A DNA stretch of 64,000 nt, from the NCBI GenBank assembly GCA_945873125.1, contig CAMCBV010000002.1, positions 53,043 through 117,042 on the forward strand, read 5' to 3'. This stretch comes from Prosthecobacter debontii. GTDB lineage: Bacteria > Verrucomicrobiota > Verrucomicrobiia > Verrucomicrobiales > Akkermansiaceae. A program made the translations under genes and the position numbers. This document shows positions 38,418-47,406 of this stretch, one piece after another (positions within the stretch are counted from its first letter, which is position 1; each line of letters begins with the position of its first letter). Under the pieces are notes generated by a model that saw only the letters and a list, made by a program, of their open reading frames with translations, was not told the DNA's origin and made no database searches.

Positions 38418-39698
38418 TCACTTGCGTTTGGAAAGAACACTGGACTCGTATTTCCGGATTTCTTTCATCCAGTTCATGCCGATGGGTACATTTTGCATTT
38501 CGCAATACTGATTCCAGACATCGCCCCAAGGCATGGATTTGAGTTCCTCCATGAGTGCGAGGCGGGTGGTGAGATCTCCGGATTTTTCCGCCTCACGCAG
38601 TGCCACAGGTTCTAACAAGGCGATGAGCAGGGATTTCAAAGTATTGCGTGTGCCGATGGTCCATGCGGCAATACGGTTGATGCTGGCATCGAAGAAATCG
38701 AGGCCGATGTGGGTGCGGGAGAGGAGGTTGTCGCGGACGAGGGCGGAGGCGATCCCTTGGAGCGCATCGTCGAGCGTGACGACGTGATCGCTGTCCCAGC
38801 GCACACCGCGGCTGACGTGAAGCAGGATCTCCGGAACAAACATCAGGGCGGATCCGAGCTTGTCGGCGATGGTTTCCGTCGGGTGAAAGTGACCCGCATC
38901 CAAGCAGAGCAGTTTTTGATTTTTGATTGCATAGCCCATGTAGAACTCATGCGAACCCACGACATAGCTCTCACTCCCAATGCCAAACAATTTGCACTCC
39001 ACCGCATCCAGCATGTGCTTGGGGTTTTTCTTTTCGGAGAAAATCTTATCGAGAGATTTTTCGAGGCGTTGGCGAGGTGATACGCGATCGACCGGGGTGT
39101 CTTTGTAGCCGTCCGGAATCCATACATTCATCACGCATAGCGAACCGAGGGCTTTGCCCATGGCTGCGGAAATGTCTCGCGAGCGTTGGCAATGCTCGAT
39201 CCAGAAATCTCGGATGCCTTTGTTTGAGTTGGAAAGGGTGAATCCATCCGCTGCTTTCGGGTGCGCGAAACAGGTTGGGTTGAAATCCATACCCATCTGG
39301 TTCGACTTTGCCCAATCGATCCAGTTTTTGAAATGTTTTGGCTCGATCTCGTCGCGGTCCACTTTTTTTCCGCCGAACTCCCCATAGAACGCATGGAGGT
39401 TGAGCCGGTGTTTTCCGGGGATGAGAGAGAGCGCTTGATCGAGATCCGCGCGGAGTTCATCGGGAGTGCGGGCTTTTCCCGGATAGTTTCCTGTCACTGC
39501 AATCCCGCCGCTGAGTCCCTCGCCGGTGTTTTCGAATCCCCCGACATCATCGCCTTGCCAGCAGTGGAGAGAAATCGGAATACCCGCCAGTTTCTTGATG
39601 ACCGCATCCGTATCCACGCCTATATCGGCATAACGTTGTTTTGCGGCGGAATAGCTGGAGGAGGTGGATCGGGTCTTGGCGGCGTTACGTTTCGACAT
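38418..39698 (-). CDS. rhaA: L-rhamnose isomerase
   Basis: Converts L-rhamnose to L-rhamnulose, the first step of rhamnose breakdown; uses two Mn/Mg ions. 426 residues from the ATG at 39698; an upstream start adds 16 residues without a counterpart. Seen motifs: [91 protein letters not shown] with metal ligands, [13 protein letters not shown] and [15 protein letters not shown]. No rhamnulokinase, aldolase or regulator is in the window. It is followed by a permease gene and a small membrane protein. Confidence 0.94.
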   Translation of the reverse strand: MSKRNAAKTRSTSSSYSAAKQRYADIGVDTDAVIKKLAGIPISLHCWQGDDVGGFENTGEGLSGGIAVTGNYPGKARTPDELRADLDQALSLIPGKHRLNLHAFYGEFGGKKVDRDEIEPKHFKNWIDWAKSNQMGMDFNPTCFAHPKAADGFTLSNSNKGIRDFWIEHCQRSRDISAAMGKALGSLCVMNVWIPDGYKDTPVDRVSPRQRLEKSLDKIFSEKKNPKHMLDAVECKLFGIGSESYVVGSHEFYMGYAIKNQKLLCLDAGHFHPTETIADKLGSALMFVPEILLHVSRGVRWDSDHVVTLDDALQGIASALVRDNLLSRTHIGLDFFDASINRIAAWTIGTRNTLKSLLIALLEPVALREAEKSGDLTTRLALMEELKSMPWGDVWNQYCEMQNVPIGMNWMKEIRKYESSVLSKRK

Positions 39699-39788
39699 GA
39701 CGAATGGGTTACAGATTAGCAAGGTTGCTGGGCAGTCTATTTCCACGCCAAAGCAAAAAACAACCGTTTTGTTTCGGGAAGCTAGGGC

Positions 39789-40715
39789 TTATCTTTCCAA
39801 AACGACCTCTTGGATTGCGTCAATCAGCTTGGTACGCAGGTCCCCGGCGAGTGACGCGAGGCGGCGCTGTTCGGTCTCGTATTCGCGCCGACCCTCCGGA
39901 TTCTCGATTTTGATCGGAGTCACGTTCCAACCGGAGAGATCGTAAGGGCTGGCACGCATGTCGAGATCTCGGAGCTGGCTGGCGAGGAGAAAAGTTTCTA
40001 ACAATAAATCGGAGCCAATCCATGGCATGGCTTTCGCGGCCCATTTATAGAGATCCATGTTTGCATGGACGCAGCCGGGTTGCTCGTTTTCGTGGCGGGT
40101 ATCGAGGCTGAGGGTGTGGCGATTCAGAGGCTTTGCTTGGTTCGCAAAAAAACGAAACGCGTCGTAATGCGTGCAAGTGATGGGACGGGAGCTAACAAGA
40201 GCATCGATTTCCGCCTGGGGCAAACGCAGCGGAGCGATTGCTGCGTGACGAATTTCTTCCGCGCGATAAACCATCGCCCATTCATGCAGGCCATGGCATG
40301 CGAAGTTTGGGACGTGTTGCTGGGTGGCTTCCAGGAGTTCGAGAATCCATTGGAGTCGTTGGCGTTCTTTTTCGTCCATCAAGGCGAGGTCGAGACAGCA
40401 ACTCCCCGCATCGAACCGATAGCGGCGGTTTTTCAGGTGGCTGGGTAAAATTTCCAAATCGGAAAATTTTAAAACCGTGCCGTAGCCCGGTTGCCATTGC
40501 TCGATGAGGGCAATGGGGTAGGGGTAGTAATTAAAGAGGAAATCCTCCACCGGATGCTTTTCATCGCGATCCCTGCGCAGGCGTGGGCCGGCGGTGAGAG
40601 CACTTGCGATATCGAAGTAATTTTGAGCCAACTCCCGCCACTCGGCCTCACCGAGGATTCGATATTTCTTTGCTGCTACGGTCATCTGCGGCGCGATTGA
40701 ATCAAAAAATGACAA
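39789..40715 (-). CDS. Conserved protein of unknown function (308 residues)
   Basis: Soluble, no signal. Motifs: HPVEDFLFNYYPYPIALIEQ, WQPGYGTVL, RRYRFDAGSCCLDLALMD, HEWAMVYRAEEIRHA and GCVHANMDLYKWAAK. I recall homologues in actinobacteria carrying a 3-methyladenine DNA glycosylase label, but I see no HhH or other glycosylase motif here, so I do not accept that function. Two Cys (AGSCCLDL) and several conserved His might bind a metal. The start could also be the ATG at 40685 (MTVAAKK), ten codons in. Confidence 0.65.
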   Translation of the reverse strand: MSFFDSIAPQMTVAAKKYRILGEAEWRELAQNYFDIASALTAGPRLRRDRDEKHPVEDFLFNYYPYPIALIEQWQPGYGTVLKFSDLEILPSHLKNRRYRFDAGSCCLDLALMDEKERQRLQWILELLEATQQHVPNFACHGLHEWAMVYRAEEIRHAAIAPLRLPQAEIDALVSSRPITCTHYDAFRFFANQAKPLNRHTLSLDTRHENEQPGCVHANMDLYKWAAKAMPWIGSDLLLETFLLASQLRDLDMRASPYDLSGWNVTPIKIENPEGRREYETEQRRLASLAGDLRTKLIDAIQEVVLER

Positions 40716-40793
40716 AGAAGCAAAATTTTACCTTGCGCGTGATGATCATCGGCGGTTACTTCTTGCGCCCGCCGAAAGGCGGAAACATCCAAA

Positions 40794-40870
40794 CGCGGGA
40801 TGGAGAAGTCAGGTATCTCGTCAGGCTCATAACCTGAAGATCGTAGGTTCAAATCCTGCTCCCGCAACCA
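40794..40870 (+). tRNA. Initiator tRNA-fMet (CAT)
   Basis: 77 bases with CCA encoded. Acceptor arms CGCGGGA/TCCCGCA leave C1 opposite A72, the hallmark of bacterial initiator tRNA that allows formylation. D-stem GAGA/TCTC has the A11:T24 pair also typical of initiators. Anticodon loop CTCATAA with CAT at 40828-40830; T-stem GTAGG/CCTGC with loop TTCAAAT. The anticodon stem is TCAGG/CCTGA, so the three pairs next to the loop are A-T, G-C, G-C instead of the usual three G-C pairs. A GNRA-loop hairpin (CCGCC-GAAA-GGCGG, 40769-40782) lies just upstream in the leader. Confidence 0.95.
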
Positions 40871-40872
40871 AT

Positions 40873-40916
40873 GAAAGCCGTTAAGTATCAAAGACTTAGC
40901 GGCTTTCGCTTTTTTT
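40873..40916 (+). terminator. Intrinsic terminator after tRNA-fMet
   Basis: Arms GAAAGCCGTTAAG (40873-40885) and CTTAGCGGCTTTC (40895-40907) pair over 13 positions with one G-T wobble; a T-run follows at 40910-40916. It begins 2 bases after the tRNA. Confidence 0.9.
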
Positions 40917-40957
40917 GTTTCCATCGCTTGGACCTGATCATTTGTGTCACCATGACC

Positions 40958-41893
40958 TCACGCTGGAACGCGAAACCCGCGTGGGTTTCGGCTATTCAAA
41001 TTGCTGGATGGTGCTGCGATCCAGCGGTCGCTGCCGGTGAGGATGCCTGAGAAGGTGCGCTGTAACGCTGTCACTCTCTTCCAATGATCGGAGGGGCTTT
41101 CACCAAAGCAATCATGGAAATCCCTTCCGAAATCGTTGCCATCATTCCAGCCGGCATCTTTTGCCGCGCATTCGATATCTCCGTCCTGGCCAGTTGTTTT
41201 CAGTAAACGTCTGCGTGCACTCTCAAGACGTGCCCTTGTGACCATCTCATCATTTTGGACTCGAGTTTTGGAAGCGGTGTCGCCTCGTTTGGTTCCGTCG
41301 GCCGATTGTCTCTCTGCTGGGTAGTTCACGGCTTGGCGATCGTCTAACAGAAAGCGATTCATGTCCGCTCCGAGCAATGCGCTGCAGGTCTCGAGGTATT
41401 GGATCATCTGTTCATGGCGTTCTCTGGGAATGGATTTTTTTTCCGAGAAAGCCAGACTGAGGGTTTTGAGGCGATTCGGGTCGGATCCTATGATGTCTAG
41501 TGCCTCGGGAGGCAGTTCCTCGCTTGGGCTGGTTTCCTCGCTAATGAAATAGTGACCGGTGATCAGCCATGCAATCGTCCTGTTCCTTACCAGAATGGGA
41601 ATCATGGTGACCCGCATCCCCGCATGGCAGGGAGAAGACCATGTCCAAGGCATGAGGGTTTCGGTGGGTGGAAACACTCCACAGATACAGCGCGTGCAGC
41701 ATCCGTCCCCTCGGTTCAGATCGATGCAGAAGCTGGATTCATTCGCTGGGGTTCGTAGCGTTTCCTGATTCCGGCAAGATTCGAAAAACAAGGGAACGCC
41801 GAATTCATTTTCATAGATCCTCGCAAAAGTGCGGAACATCATGGATTTGGCGATGACGGTAACAAGATGCGGGGATATTTCTAATCCGTTCAT
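40958..41893 (-). CDS. PocR-domain regulator with a single AraC-like helix-turn-helix
   Basis: 311 residues. The N-terminal 180 match the PocR sensory domain: FARIYENEFGVPLFF, ETLRTPANESSFCIDL, CCTRCICGVF and MRVTMIPILVRNRTIAWLI with the GHYFIS end. PocR domains bind small molecules such as 1,3-propanediol. After a linker, residues about 225-275 (RARLESARRRLLKTTGQ, CAAKDAGWNDGNDFGRDF, CFGESPSDHWKRV) match only the second HTH of an AraC-type domain. The first HTH seems absent. The tail of about 40 residues is unrelated. Its target and ligand are unknown. Confidence 0.75.
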   Translation of the reverse strand: MNGLEISPHLVTVIAKSMMFRTFARIYENEFGVPLFFESCRNQETLRTPANESSFCIDLNRGDGCCTRCICGVFPPTETLMPWTWSSPCHAGMRVTMIPILVRNRTIAWLITGHYFISEETSPSEELPPEALDIIGSDPNRLKTLSLAFSEKKSIPRERHEQMIQYLETCSALLGADMNRFLLDDRQAVNYPAERQSADGTKRGDTASKTRVQNDEMVTRARLESARRRLLKTTGQDGDIECAAKDAGWNDGNDFGRDFHDCFGESPSDHWKRVTALQRTFSGILTGSDRWIAAPSSNLNSRNPRGFRVPA

Positions 41894-41972
41894 GGGTTTT
41901 AATGGTTTAGCTCCGAACCAAGAGGGGCATCGGTTGAATATGCCGAACCTTCGTCAGAGTTGCATTAAGGGA

Positions 41973-42230
41973 TCAACCAGACGATGCATGAGGGGAATCC
42001 TTATCAAGGTGAAGCGTCGGCACGGTATCGCAGTCTTCTGCTTGGAAGAGGGTATCATCGGCAAACCCGTTACCGATTCCATTCAACCGTTTCGGGTTGA
42101 GGAGTGCTTCTGTGATATTTTCGCGATGTTCAGGGATTCGGGCGCAGAGTTCCGATTTGTCGAGATTGAGAGCGTCTGAGCCGAACTTGTGTTCCCGTAG
42201 GTAGTCATCGACATCGGGAAGCTCTGGCAT
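41973..42230 (-). pseudogene. Internally deleted Fpg/Nei DNA glycosylase remnant
   Basis: The frame from 42230 begins MPELPDVDDYLREH, the invariant Fpg/Nei start in which Pro2 is the catalytic residue. It then jumps to KFGSDALNLDKSELCARIPE and ITEALLNPKRLNGIGNGFADD, the H2TH helix region with the GIGN motif, and TLFQAEDCDTVPTL. The roughly 120-residue beta-sandwich between these parts and the C-terminal zinc finger are missing. Only 85 residues remain against about 270 in Fpg. This looks like a decayed gene rather than a working small enzyme. No Shine-Dalgarno is visible. Confidence 0.7.
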
Positions 42231-42360
42231 GGCAATTAAGATATGACATTCGGGAGACGCCAATCATTCGTAATGCTACGAGTTGTATCTTAGTGCAGTG
42301 CCTGATAAGGCCTGCTTTTCACTTCCATGCCTTTAGGATTAGGCAAGCTGACATCAGCTT

Positions 42361-42783
42361 TTATTCTTCCAACGATTGATCACCGCGTGTCTCCAGAGCT
42401 TCGGCCAGTGTTTGCTTTCCGGCTTCTAACATCTCGTCATGGAGAGCCTCATCCATGCCTTGCTGAACAAGTTGTTCGGTTGTGTCGATGTCATCGTCAA
42501 AAGGCGGGTAGGCCGCTTGACTTCCTAAGCTTGGGATCGGATCGCCAGAGAGGGGATTGGACAACTCGCCGGGAAGATCGTGCCAAGCAAGGTCTGTCCA
42601 TTTGTCGCCATCGTTCAATTCCTGCTCGGCGCGGTCGAGGTCGTATGGAGTCACCTCGTCCTCACCACGTCCGTCGATGACGGCGAGTTCGATAGCCCTC
42701 TCAAGGACCATGGCAGAAGAGATGTTTCCTACACCCTCGACTCCTCCTGATTCGAAATTTCCCTTAATGATTTTTCGGCTCAT
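42361..42783 (-). CDS. Acidic protein of unknown function (140 residues)
   Basis: Soluble, strongly acidic, no membrane segment or known motif. The first 40 residues (MSRKIIKGNFESGGVEGVGN then SAMVLERAIELAVIDG) may form a helix pair; the middle is Asp/Pro-rich; the last 40 (QLVQQGMDEALHDEMLEAGK then QTLAEALETRG) are a probable amphipathic helix. It is a lone gene with about 185 bases before the response regulator, where I see no other gene. I cannot name a family. Confidence 0.5.
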   Translation of the reverse strand: MSRKIIKGNFESGGVEGVGNISSAMVLERAIELAVIDGRGEDEVTPYDLDRAEQELNDGDKWTDLAWHDLPGELSNPLSGDPIPSLGSQAAYPPFDDDIDTTEQLVQQGMDEALHDEMLEAGKQTLAEALETRGDQSLEE

Positions 42784-42968
42784 GTTTTTTGTTTTGCTGT
42801 TTCACTTCCTGTTTGCTGGCCTGTGTGCCGCGGTCGCCACCGGTAAGATTTGAAGTGAGTTTACACACCGTTCCGAAGTTGAACGTGACATGAAACTAAT
42901 AAATATTCAGCGGATTTTCATTAGGGCATCAGAGAGCCGATGCATGGGGAAACTACCTATCGGTGCCT

Positions 42969-43700
42969 TTACGTGCAGGTATTTTTTTCCTTCTTTGTCT
43001 CGGATTCCGAAGCGGAATCTTTCTCTAATTCGATCCACAGGATCGCCTCTCTCATGAGACTTGCGGCATCGGTTAGATTCAGCTTCGCTTTGATGTTTCC
43101 GCGGTGGGCATCGACCGTTTTGGGGCTGATGTTGAGCTGATCCGAAATTTGCGAAATGCTGCGGCAACGCCCGATCAATTCGAAAATCTCCAGTTCTCGA
43201 TCGCTTAGCACCTGCAAGCGTGACTGCGGCAGCGTTCCGCCGGACATGTTCCGCAGCAGATGATCCGCTACCTGTGGGCTGAGATAAATGCCGTTTTTGA
43301 GAACTCGGTTCACGGCTTTTTCTAACAGATTCGTGTCCGCGCCCTTCATCAGGTAGCCCCTCGCGCCGGCCTTGAGCGTGCGCGCGGCATAAAGCATCTC
43401 GTCATGCATGGAAAAGGTCAGGATTTTCAGATCCGGGAGAATCGAATTGAGATCCTTGATTAACTCGAGCCCGTTTTTGTCCGGCAGCGAGATATCAGTG
43501 ATGACGAGATCCGGCATGGCGGAGGGAATCTTGTCCAAGGCTTCGGTGGCTGAGGAGGCTTGGCCGCAGACCATACATTGTGGAATTTGTTCCACGAGTT
43601 TCGCCAGTCCCTCGATAAGCATGGGATGATCATCCACGAGAAATATCCGCCATTGCGGTTGATCGGGGGTCTTTTTCGATTTTTTGTCTAAATCATTCAT
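42969..43700 (-). CDS. NarL/LuxR-type response regulator
   Basis: 243 residues from the ATG at 43700. The receiver domain (about 19-135) has IFLVDDHPMLIEGLAKL with the acidic pocket, the phosphoacceptor Asp in DLVITDISLPDKNG, and the Lys of YLMKGAD. A LuxR-type helix-turn-helix follows (about 175-235: LSDRELEIFELIGRCRSISQ, LNISPKTVDAHRGNIKAKLN). Its start overlaps the sensor-kinase stop by 8 bases, so the two are a co-translated two-component pair. The target genes are not shown by the sequence. Confidence 0.93.
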   Translation of the reverse strand: MNDLDKKSKKTPDQPQWRIFLVDDHPMLIEGLAKLVEQIPQCMVCGQASSATEALDKIPSAMPDLVITDISLPDKNGLELIKDLNSILPDLKILTFSMHDEMLYAARTLKAGARGYLMKGADTNLLEKAVNRVLKNGIYLSPQVADHLLRNMSGGTLPQSRLQVLSDRELEIFELIGRCRSISQISDQLNISPKTVDAHRGNIKAKLNLTDAASLMREAILWIELEKDSASESETKKEKNTCT

Positions 43701-46700
43701 GTTGGTTTGTTTTTCTAGGTGCGATGATAACCGCCTCAACGCCTTGGTTGGGCTGGCTGTGTAGGGTAAAATGTACGCCGAGCATTTCGAGGCGCTCTCG
43801 GAGTCCCATCAGTCCGAAGCCAGTCGCTTTTGGTTTCGTCGGATCCGATCCATCGAGATCGAATCCCAAGCCATGATCGCGGACGGTTACTTTCAGCTGA
43901 TCTTTACCGTAAGGCACCATTTCCACAAACGCATCCATCTCAGCGGAGTGCTTGACGACGTTAAAGAGGAGTTCTCTGACGGAGTAGAACACAATGCTGC
44001 GGATCTCTTCACTGCTTGCATCAAGCGACAGATCAATTTCTGTGTGCACGCACAGATGGTGCTTTTCACGCATCCAAGTGAGGCACAGCCACTCTAGGGC
44101 GCATCCAAGCGGCTCGCAAAGCACCGGTGGGGAAAGATCGATGGAAAGCGAGCGTGAATTTGCGATCACCTCATCCATGAGTTTGGTGAGATTTCCTATC
44201 TCCCATTTGCGCGCCTCATCGTCCAGCCCGTCCAGAGACTGAATACCCATCTTGGCTGAAACCAGCAGTTGTTGGAGCTCGTCATGGAGTATTCTCGCCA
44301 TGCGCTTTCTTTCCCGTTCTTCGGTAAAAGTGAGTTCGGCTGCCATGTGGGCCAGTTCGTTGACCCGTTTCCGTAGCTCGGCCGTGCGCTCCTTAACCCT
44401 ATCCTCAAGATCATTGCGTGCCTGCTTGAGATCTTTCATTGCCTGTTTGCGTGCCGAGATGTCGCGCGCGATGGTGGTTGAGCCAACGATTTCCCCGTTG
44501 TCATCGCGGATGACCGAGGCGGACAGTGACACATCGATCATCTTTCCATCTTTACAGGTTCTGATGGTTTCGAAGGGCTGGATGCTGTCTTCGCAGAGAA
44601 GTTTGCCAAGAAGCTCTTTTTTTTCCTCCTGTTTCGATTCTGGAACCAGGATGGCATGTGCCTTGCCAATGATCTCCTCGCTGGAATAGCCGAAAATCCG
44701 CTCCGCACCCTTGTTCCAACTGGCGATATTCCAGTCCTCTGTAAAACTAATGACAGCATCAGTCGAAGATTCGACGATATGGGAAAGCCAGCGGAGGGAT
44801 TCGAGATTCTTTTTCCTTTCCGTGATATCGATGAAAGTGATGACCAGTCCGATTGTCTGATCCTCTTCTGTTTGGTAAGGAGATAGGCGGAGGAGGAACC
44901 ATTTTCCATTCGAGCTCTTCAGCTCCCGCTCGACCATGGTCATGTTTTTGAGGACGTTGGCGGCATCCTCTTTGAGCGAAGCATAATCTAGGCTGCAGCT
45001 GATGTCGGTGAGCTGTCTGCCTTTGTCGCTGGGGATCAGACTGAAAAGCTCGGTGCAGGAGGGGGTGAAGAGCTTGATCCTCAGATCATGGTCGAGGAAT
45101 ATCGTCGCGATGTTGGTGGAAGCCATCAGGTTCTGCAGGTCGCTGTTGGAATTCCTGAGTTCTTCGATGGTTCTTTTGAGTTCCTGGTTGATGGTGATGA
45201 TCTCTTCGCGTCCGGTTTCCATTTCCTCGCTGGTGGAGCGCAGCTCCTCGTTCATCGCGTGCAGTTCTTCATTGGAAGCCTTGAGTTCTTCGAGCGTGGT
45301 CTCGTATTCCTTCATCGTTTCCCGCCAAGTAGATCTGAGTTGATCGAGTTCCTTTTCCAGATGCCGCACGAGGGGTAGGTCGTTTGCAGAAACCTCCGCA
45401 GCGTCTTTTTTTTGCTTCACGTCCAAGTTTTGGTCCTCGAAAATCACGAGAAAGAAATCCCGCGATTCTGGTTCCATCGCTTCCACCGTTATGTTGACGG
45501 CATTCTCTTTGTCACCGTTCTGGAAAATGACATTGCTGCTCTGCAAAGCAGTTTTGACCTCGGCAGCTTGAAAGAGCAGAGAGCAAACGGCGGTGCGGAG
45601 ATCCTGATGAATTAGTTTAAGTAGATTTGCGCTGGGCTCTCCGCCGGAGACTTGCAGGTATTTTCCCGCGCCTTTGGATAGGTGGACGATATCGTGCCCG
45701 CGGTTCACCACCACTGAGGGAGGTGCCAGTCGTTCGATCAGCTTGAGGTGTAAATCCGCAGGTCCGGTGGCGAGCGCGAGCTGGCTGTCATACTCGCCGG
45801 TTTCATCCAAGCCCGAACCTATATAGGGAAAACTGTTGATGCCGGTTCTAGGAAACGAGTAAGCAGACCTGCCAGTGGGAAGATGGAAGCCGAGCCTTTG
45901 CACTTCCTTGCGGACATAGAGGCGGTGATTTTTGTCGATGGGAGCGAAAAGTCCCGTGATTTCCTCTACGGATTCCGATGAGCCGAGAAAAAGTTTTCCC
46001 GAAGGCCGCAGGGCGTAATGGAAGATATCGATCACCTTGCTCTGCGCTTTGCGATTCAGGTAAATGAGAAGATTCCGGCACGATATGAGATCCAGATGCG
46101 AGAAAGGTGGATCTCTCAACAGATCGTGCGTGGCGAAAAGGATCATTTCTCGGATCACCCGTTTTACCTGATAGCCGTCATTTTTCTTGATGAAGAAACG
46201 TTTCAGTCGTTCTTCCGAGAGATCCGCAGCGATAGTTTGGGGGTATTTGCCATCCCTGGCGAAGCTGATGGCATTTTGGTCGAGGTCGGTTGCGAAGATC
46301 TGGATGGAAGGGGGGTGGGTTAGATTTTTTGCATATTCACAGAGCAGGATGGCGATTGAATACGCTTCTTCTCCCGTTGCGCAGCCGGGCACCCAGATTC
46401 GGATCTGACCGGATCCCGTCTTATCTTTGAAAAGAGACGGGATGATTTCCTTGAGTGCGTCGAAAGATTTGCTGTCACGGAAGTAGTTCGTGACACTGAT
46501 CAGCAGATCCTGCAGTAGGGCGCCACTTTCGCCGGGATGTGTCCGCAGATAAGTTAGGTAGTCGGCGAGGGTTTGGGTGCCGTTGACTTGCATCCGACGT
46601 GCTACCCTTCTGAAGATCGTGGCGTGTTTGTAATCTGAGAAATCATGCCCGCAACGTGCGTCTAGATAACCTAGGATGTCCTTGAGCGTGGATTCGTCAC

Positions 46701-47406
46701 TCTTGGATGGCATTTCAGAAATACTTGATTCCGAATGAATCTGCCATGGAAGCTGCATGTTGCGCGCATTGGCCCAGTATTCTTTGAGACGTAAGGGGAT
46801 TTCAGCCGCGGGCAGTATCCAATCGACCATTCCGGTTGCGATCGAGGACCGGGGTATTTCATCAAACTCCGCTTCGAAGGGGTCCTGTACGATGGTGAGC
46901 CCGCCCCGTTCCTTGATGCGTTTGAGGCCTACGGCACCGTCGCCGTCCATGCCGGAAAGGATGATCGCACATGCGTCCATACCGTAAGCATCGGCCAGAG
47001 TGCGGAAAAACACATCGATGGTGACATGCCTGTCCTTCAAGGGTCGCTCCAGAGCGCTGGAAACAAGGGTTCCGTCCTTAATCCAGAGCTGTTTTCCCGG
47101 TGAAATGACATAAATCTCGTTTTTACAAAGTGCGACTTCACCCTTCACCTGCGTGACAGGGATAGAGGTTTCCCGCTGAAGGATCTCAGGCAGCATGTCC
47201 TCATGCTCCGGCGAGAGGTGAACGACGATCACGTAGGCCGCTCCGCTGTCCGGGGCGATTTTCGCCACAAAAGATGAGAGCGCGATGAGGCTTCCTGCGG
47301 ATCCGCCCAAACCGACCACAGGCATAGATTCCGTAGTATGCACGATCTCCGGATTTCCGGCCGGTAAGATGGAGATTTGCGTTTTTTCGTTATCGTCCTT
47401 TTGCAT
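43693..47406 (-). CDS. CheB-CheR-PAS-PAS histidine kinase fusion
   Basis: 1237 residues. In order: a CheB-type methylesterase (about 28-205) with Ser in GLGGSAGSL, His in VVHLSPEHEDM and Asp in LSGMDGDGAVG; a CheR methyltransferase (about 225-480) with GCATGEEAYSIAILL and DLISCRNLLIYL; a coiled coil (about 650-720: LEELKASNEELHAMNEELRS, then similar heptads); two PAS domains (about 735-855 and 865-980); and a HisKA_3/HATPase_c kinase of the NarX-like type, with the phosphoacceptor His in ARILHDELQQLL near residue 1040 and RDHGLGFDLDG. No membrane segment is seen, so it is cytosolic. The start is the ATG at 47406. Confidence 0.92.
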   Translation of the reverse strand: MQKDDNEKTQISILPAGNPEIVHTTESMPVVGLGGSAGSLIALSSFVAKIAPDSGAAYVIVVHLSPEHEDMLPEILQRETSIPVTQVKGEVALCKNEIYVISPGKQLWIKDGTLVSSALERPLKDRHVTIDVFFRTLADAYGMDACAIILSGMDGDGAVGLKRIKERGGLTIVQDPFEAEFDEIPRSSIATGMVDWILPAAEIPLRLKEYWANARNMQLPWQIHSESSISEMPSKSDESTLKDILGYLDARCGHDFSDYKHATIFRRVARRMQVNGTQTLADYLTYLRTHPGESGALLQDLLISVTNYFRDSKSFDALKEIIPSLFKDKTGSGQIRIWVPGCATGEEAYSIAILLCEYAKNLTHPPSIQIFATDLDQNAISFARDGKYPQTIAADLSEERLKRFFIKKNDGYQVKRVIREMILFATHDLLRDPPFSHLDLISCRNLLIYLNRKAQSKVIDIFHYALRPSGKLFLGSSESVEEITGLFAPIDKNHRLYVRKEVQRLGFHLPTGRSAYSFPRTGINSFPYIGSGLDETGEYDSQLALATGPADLHLKLIERLAPPSVVVNRGHDIVHLSKGAGKYLQVSGGEPSANLLKLIHQDLRTAVCSLLFQAAEVKTALQSSNVIFQNGDKENAVNITVEAMEPESRDFFLVIFEDQNLDVKQKKDAAEVSANDLPLVRHLEKELDQLRSTWRETMKEYETTLEELKASNEELHAMNEELRSTSEEMETGREEIITINQELKRTIEELRNSNSDLQNLMASTNIATIFLDHDLRIKLFTPSCTELFSLIPSDKGRQLTDISCSLDYASLKEDAANVLKNMTMVERELKSSNGKWFLLRLSPYQTEEDQTIGLVITFIDITERKKNLESLRWLSHIVESSTDAVISFTEDWNIASWNKGAERIFGYSSEEIIGKAHAILVPESKQEEKKELLGKLLCEDSIQPFETIRTCKDGKMIDVSLSASVIRDDNGEIVGSTTIARDISARKQAMKDLKQARNDLEDRVKERTAELRKRVNELAHMAAELTFTEERERKRMARILHDELQQLLVSAKMGIQSLDGLDDEARKWEIGNLTKLMDEVIANSRSLSIDLSPPVLCEPLGCALEWLCLTWMREKHHLCVHTEIDLSLDASSEEIRSIVFYSVRELLFNVVKHSAEMDAFVEMVPYGKDQLKVTVRDHGLGFDLDGSDPTKPKATGFGLMGLRERLEMLGVHFTLHSQPNQGVEAVIIAPRKTNQHE

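Noticed and set aside
39789..40715. 3-methyladenine DNA glycosylase label for the 308-residue protein.
   Set aside because: I recall that label on homologues, but no glycosylase motif is visible, so it is kept as unknown.
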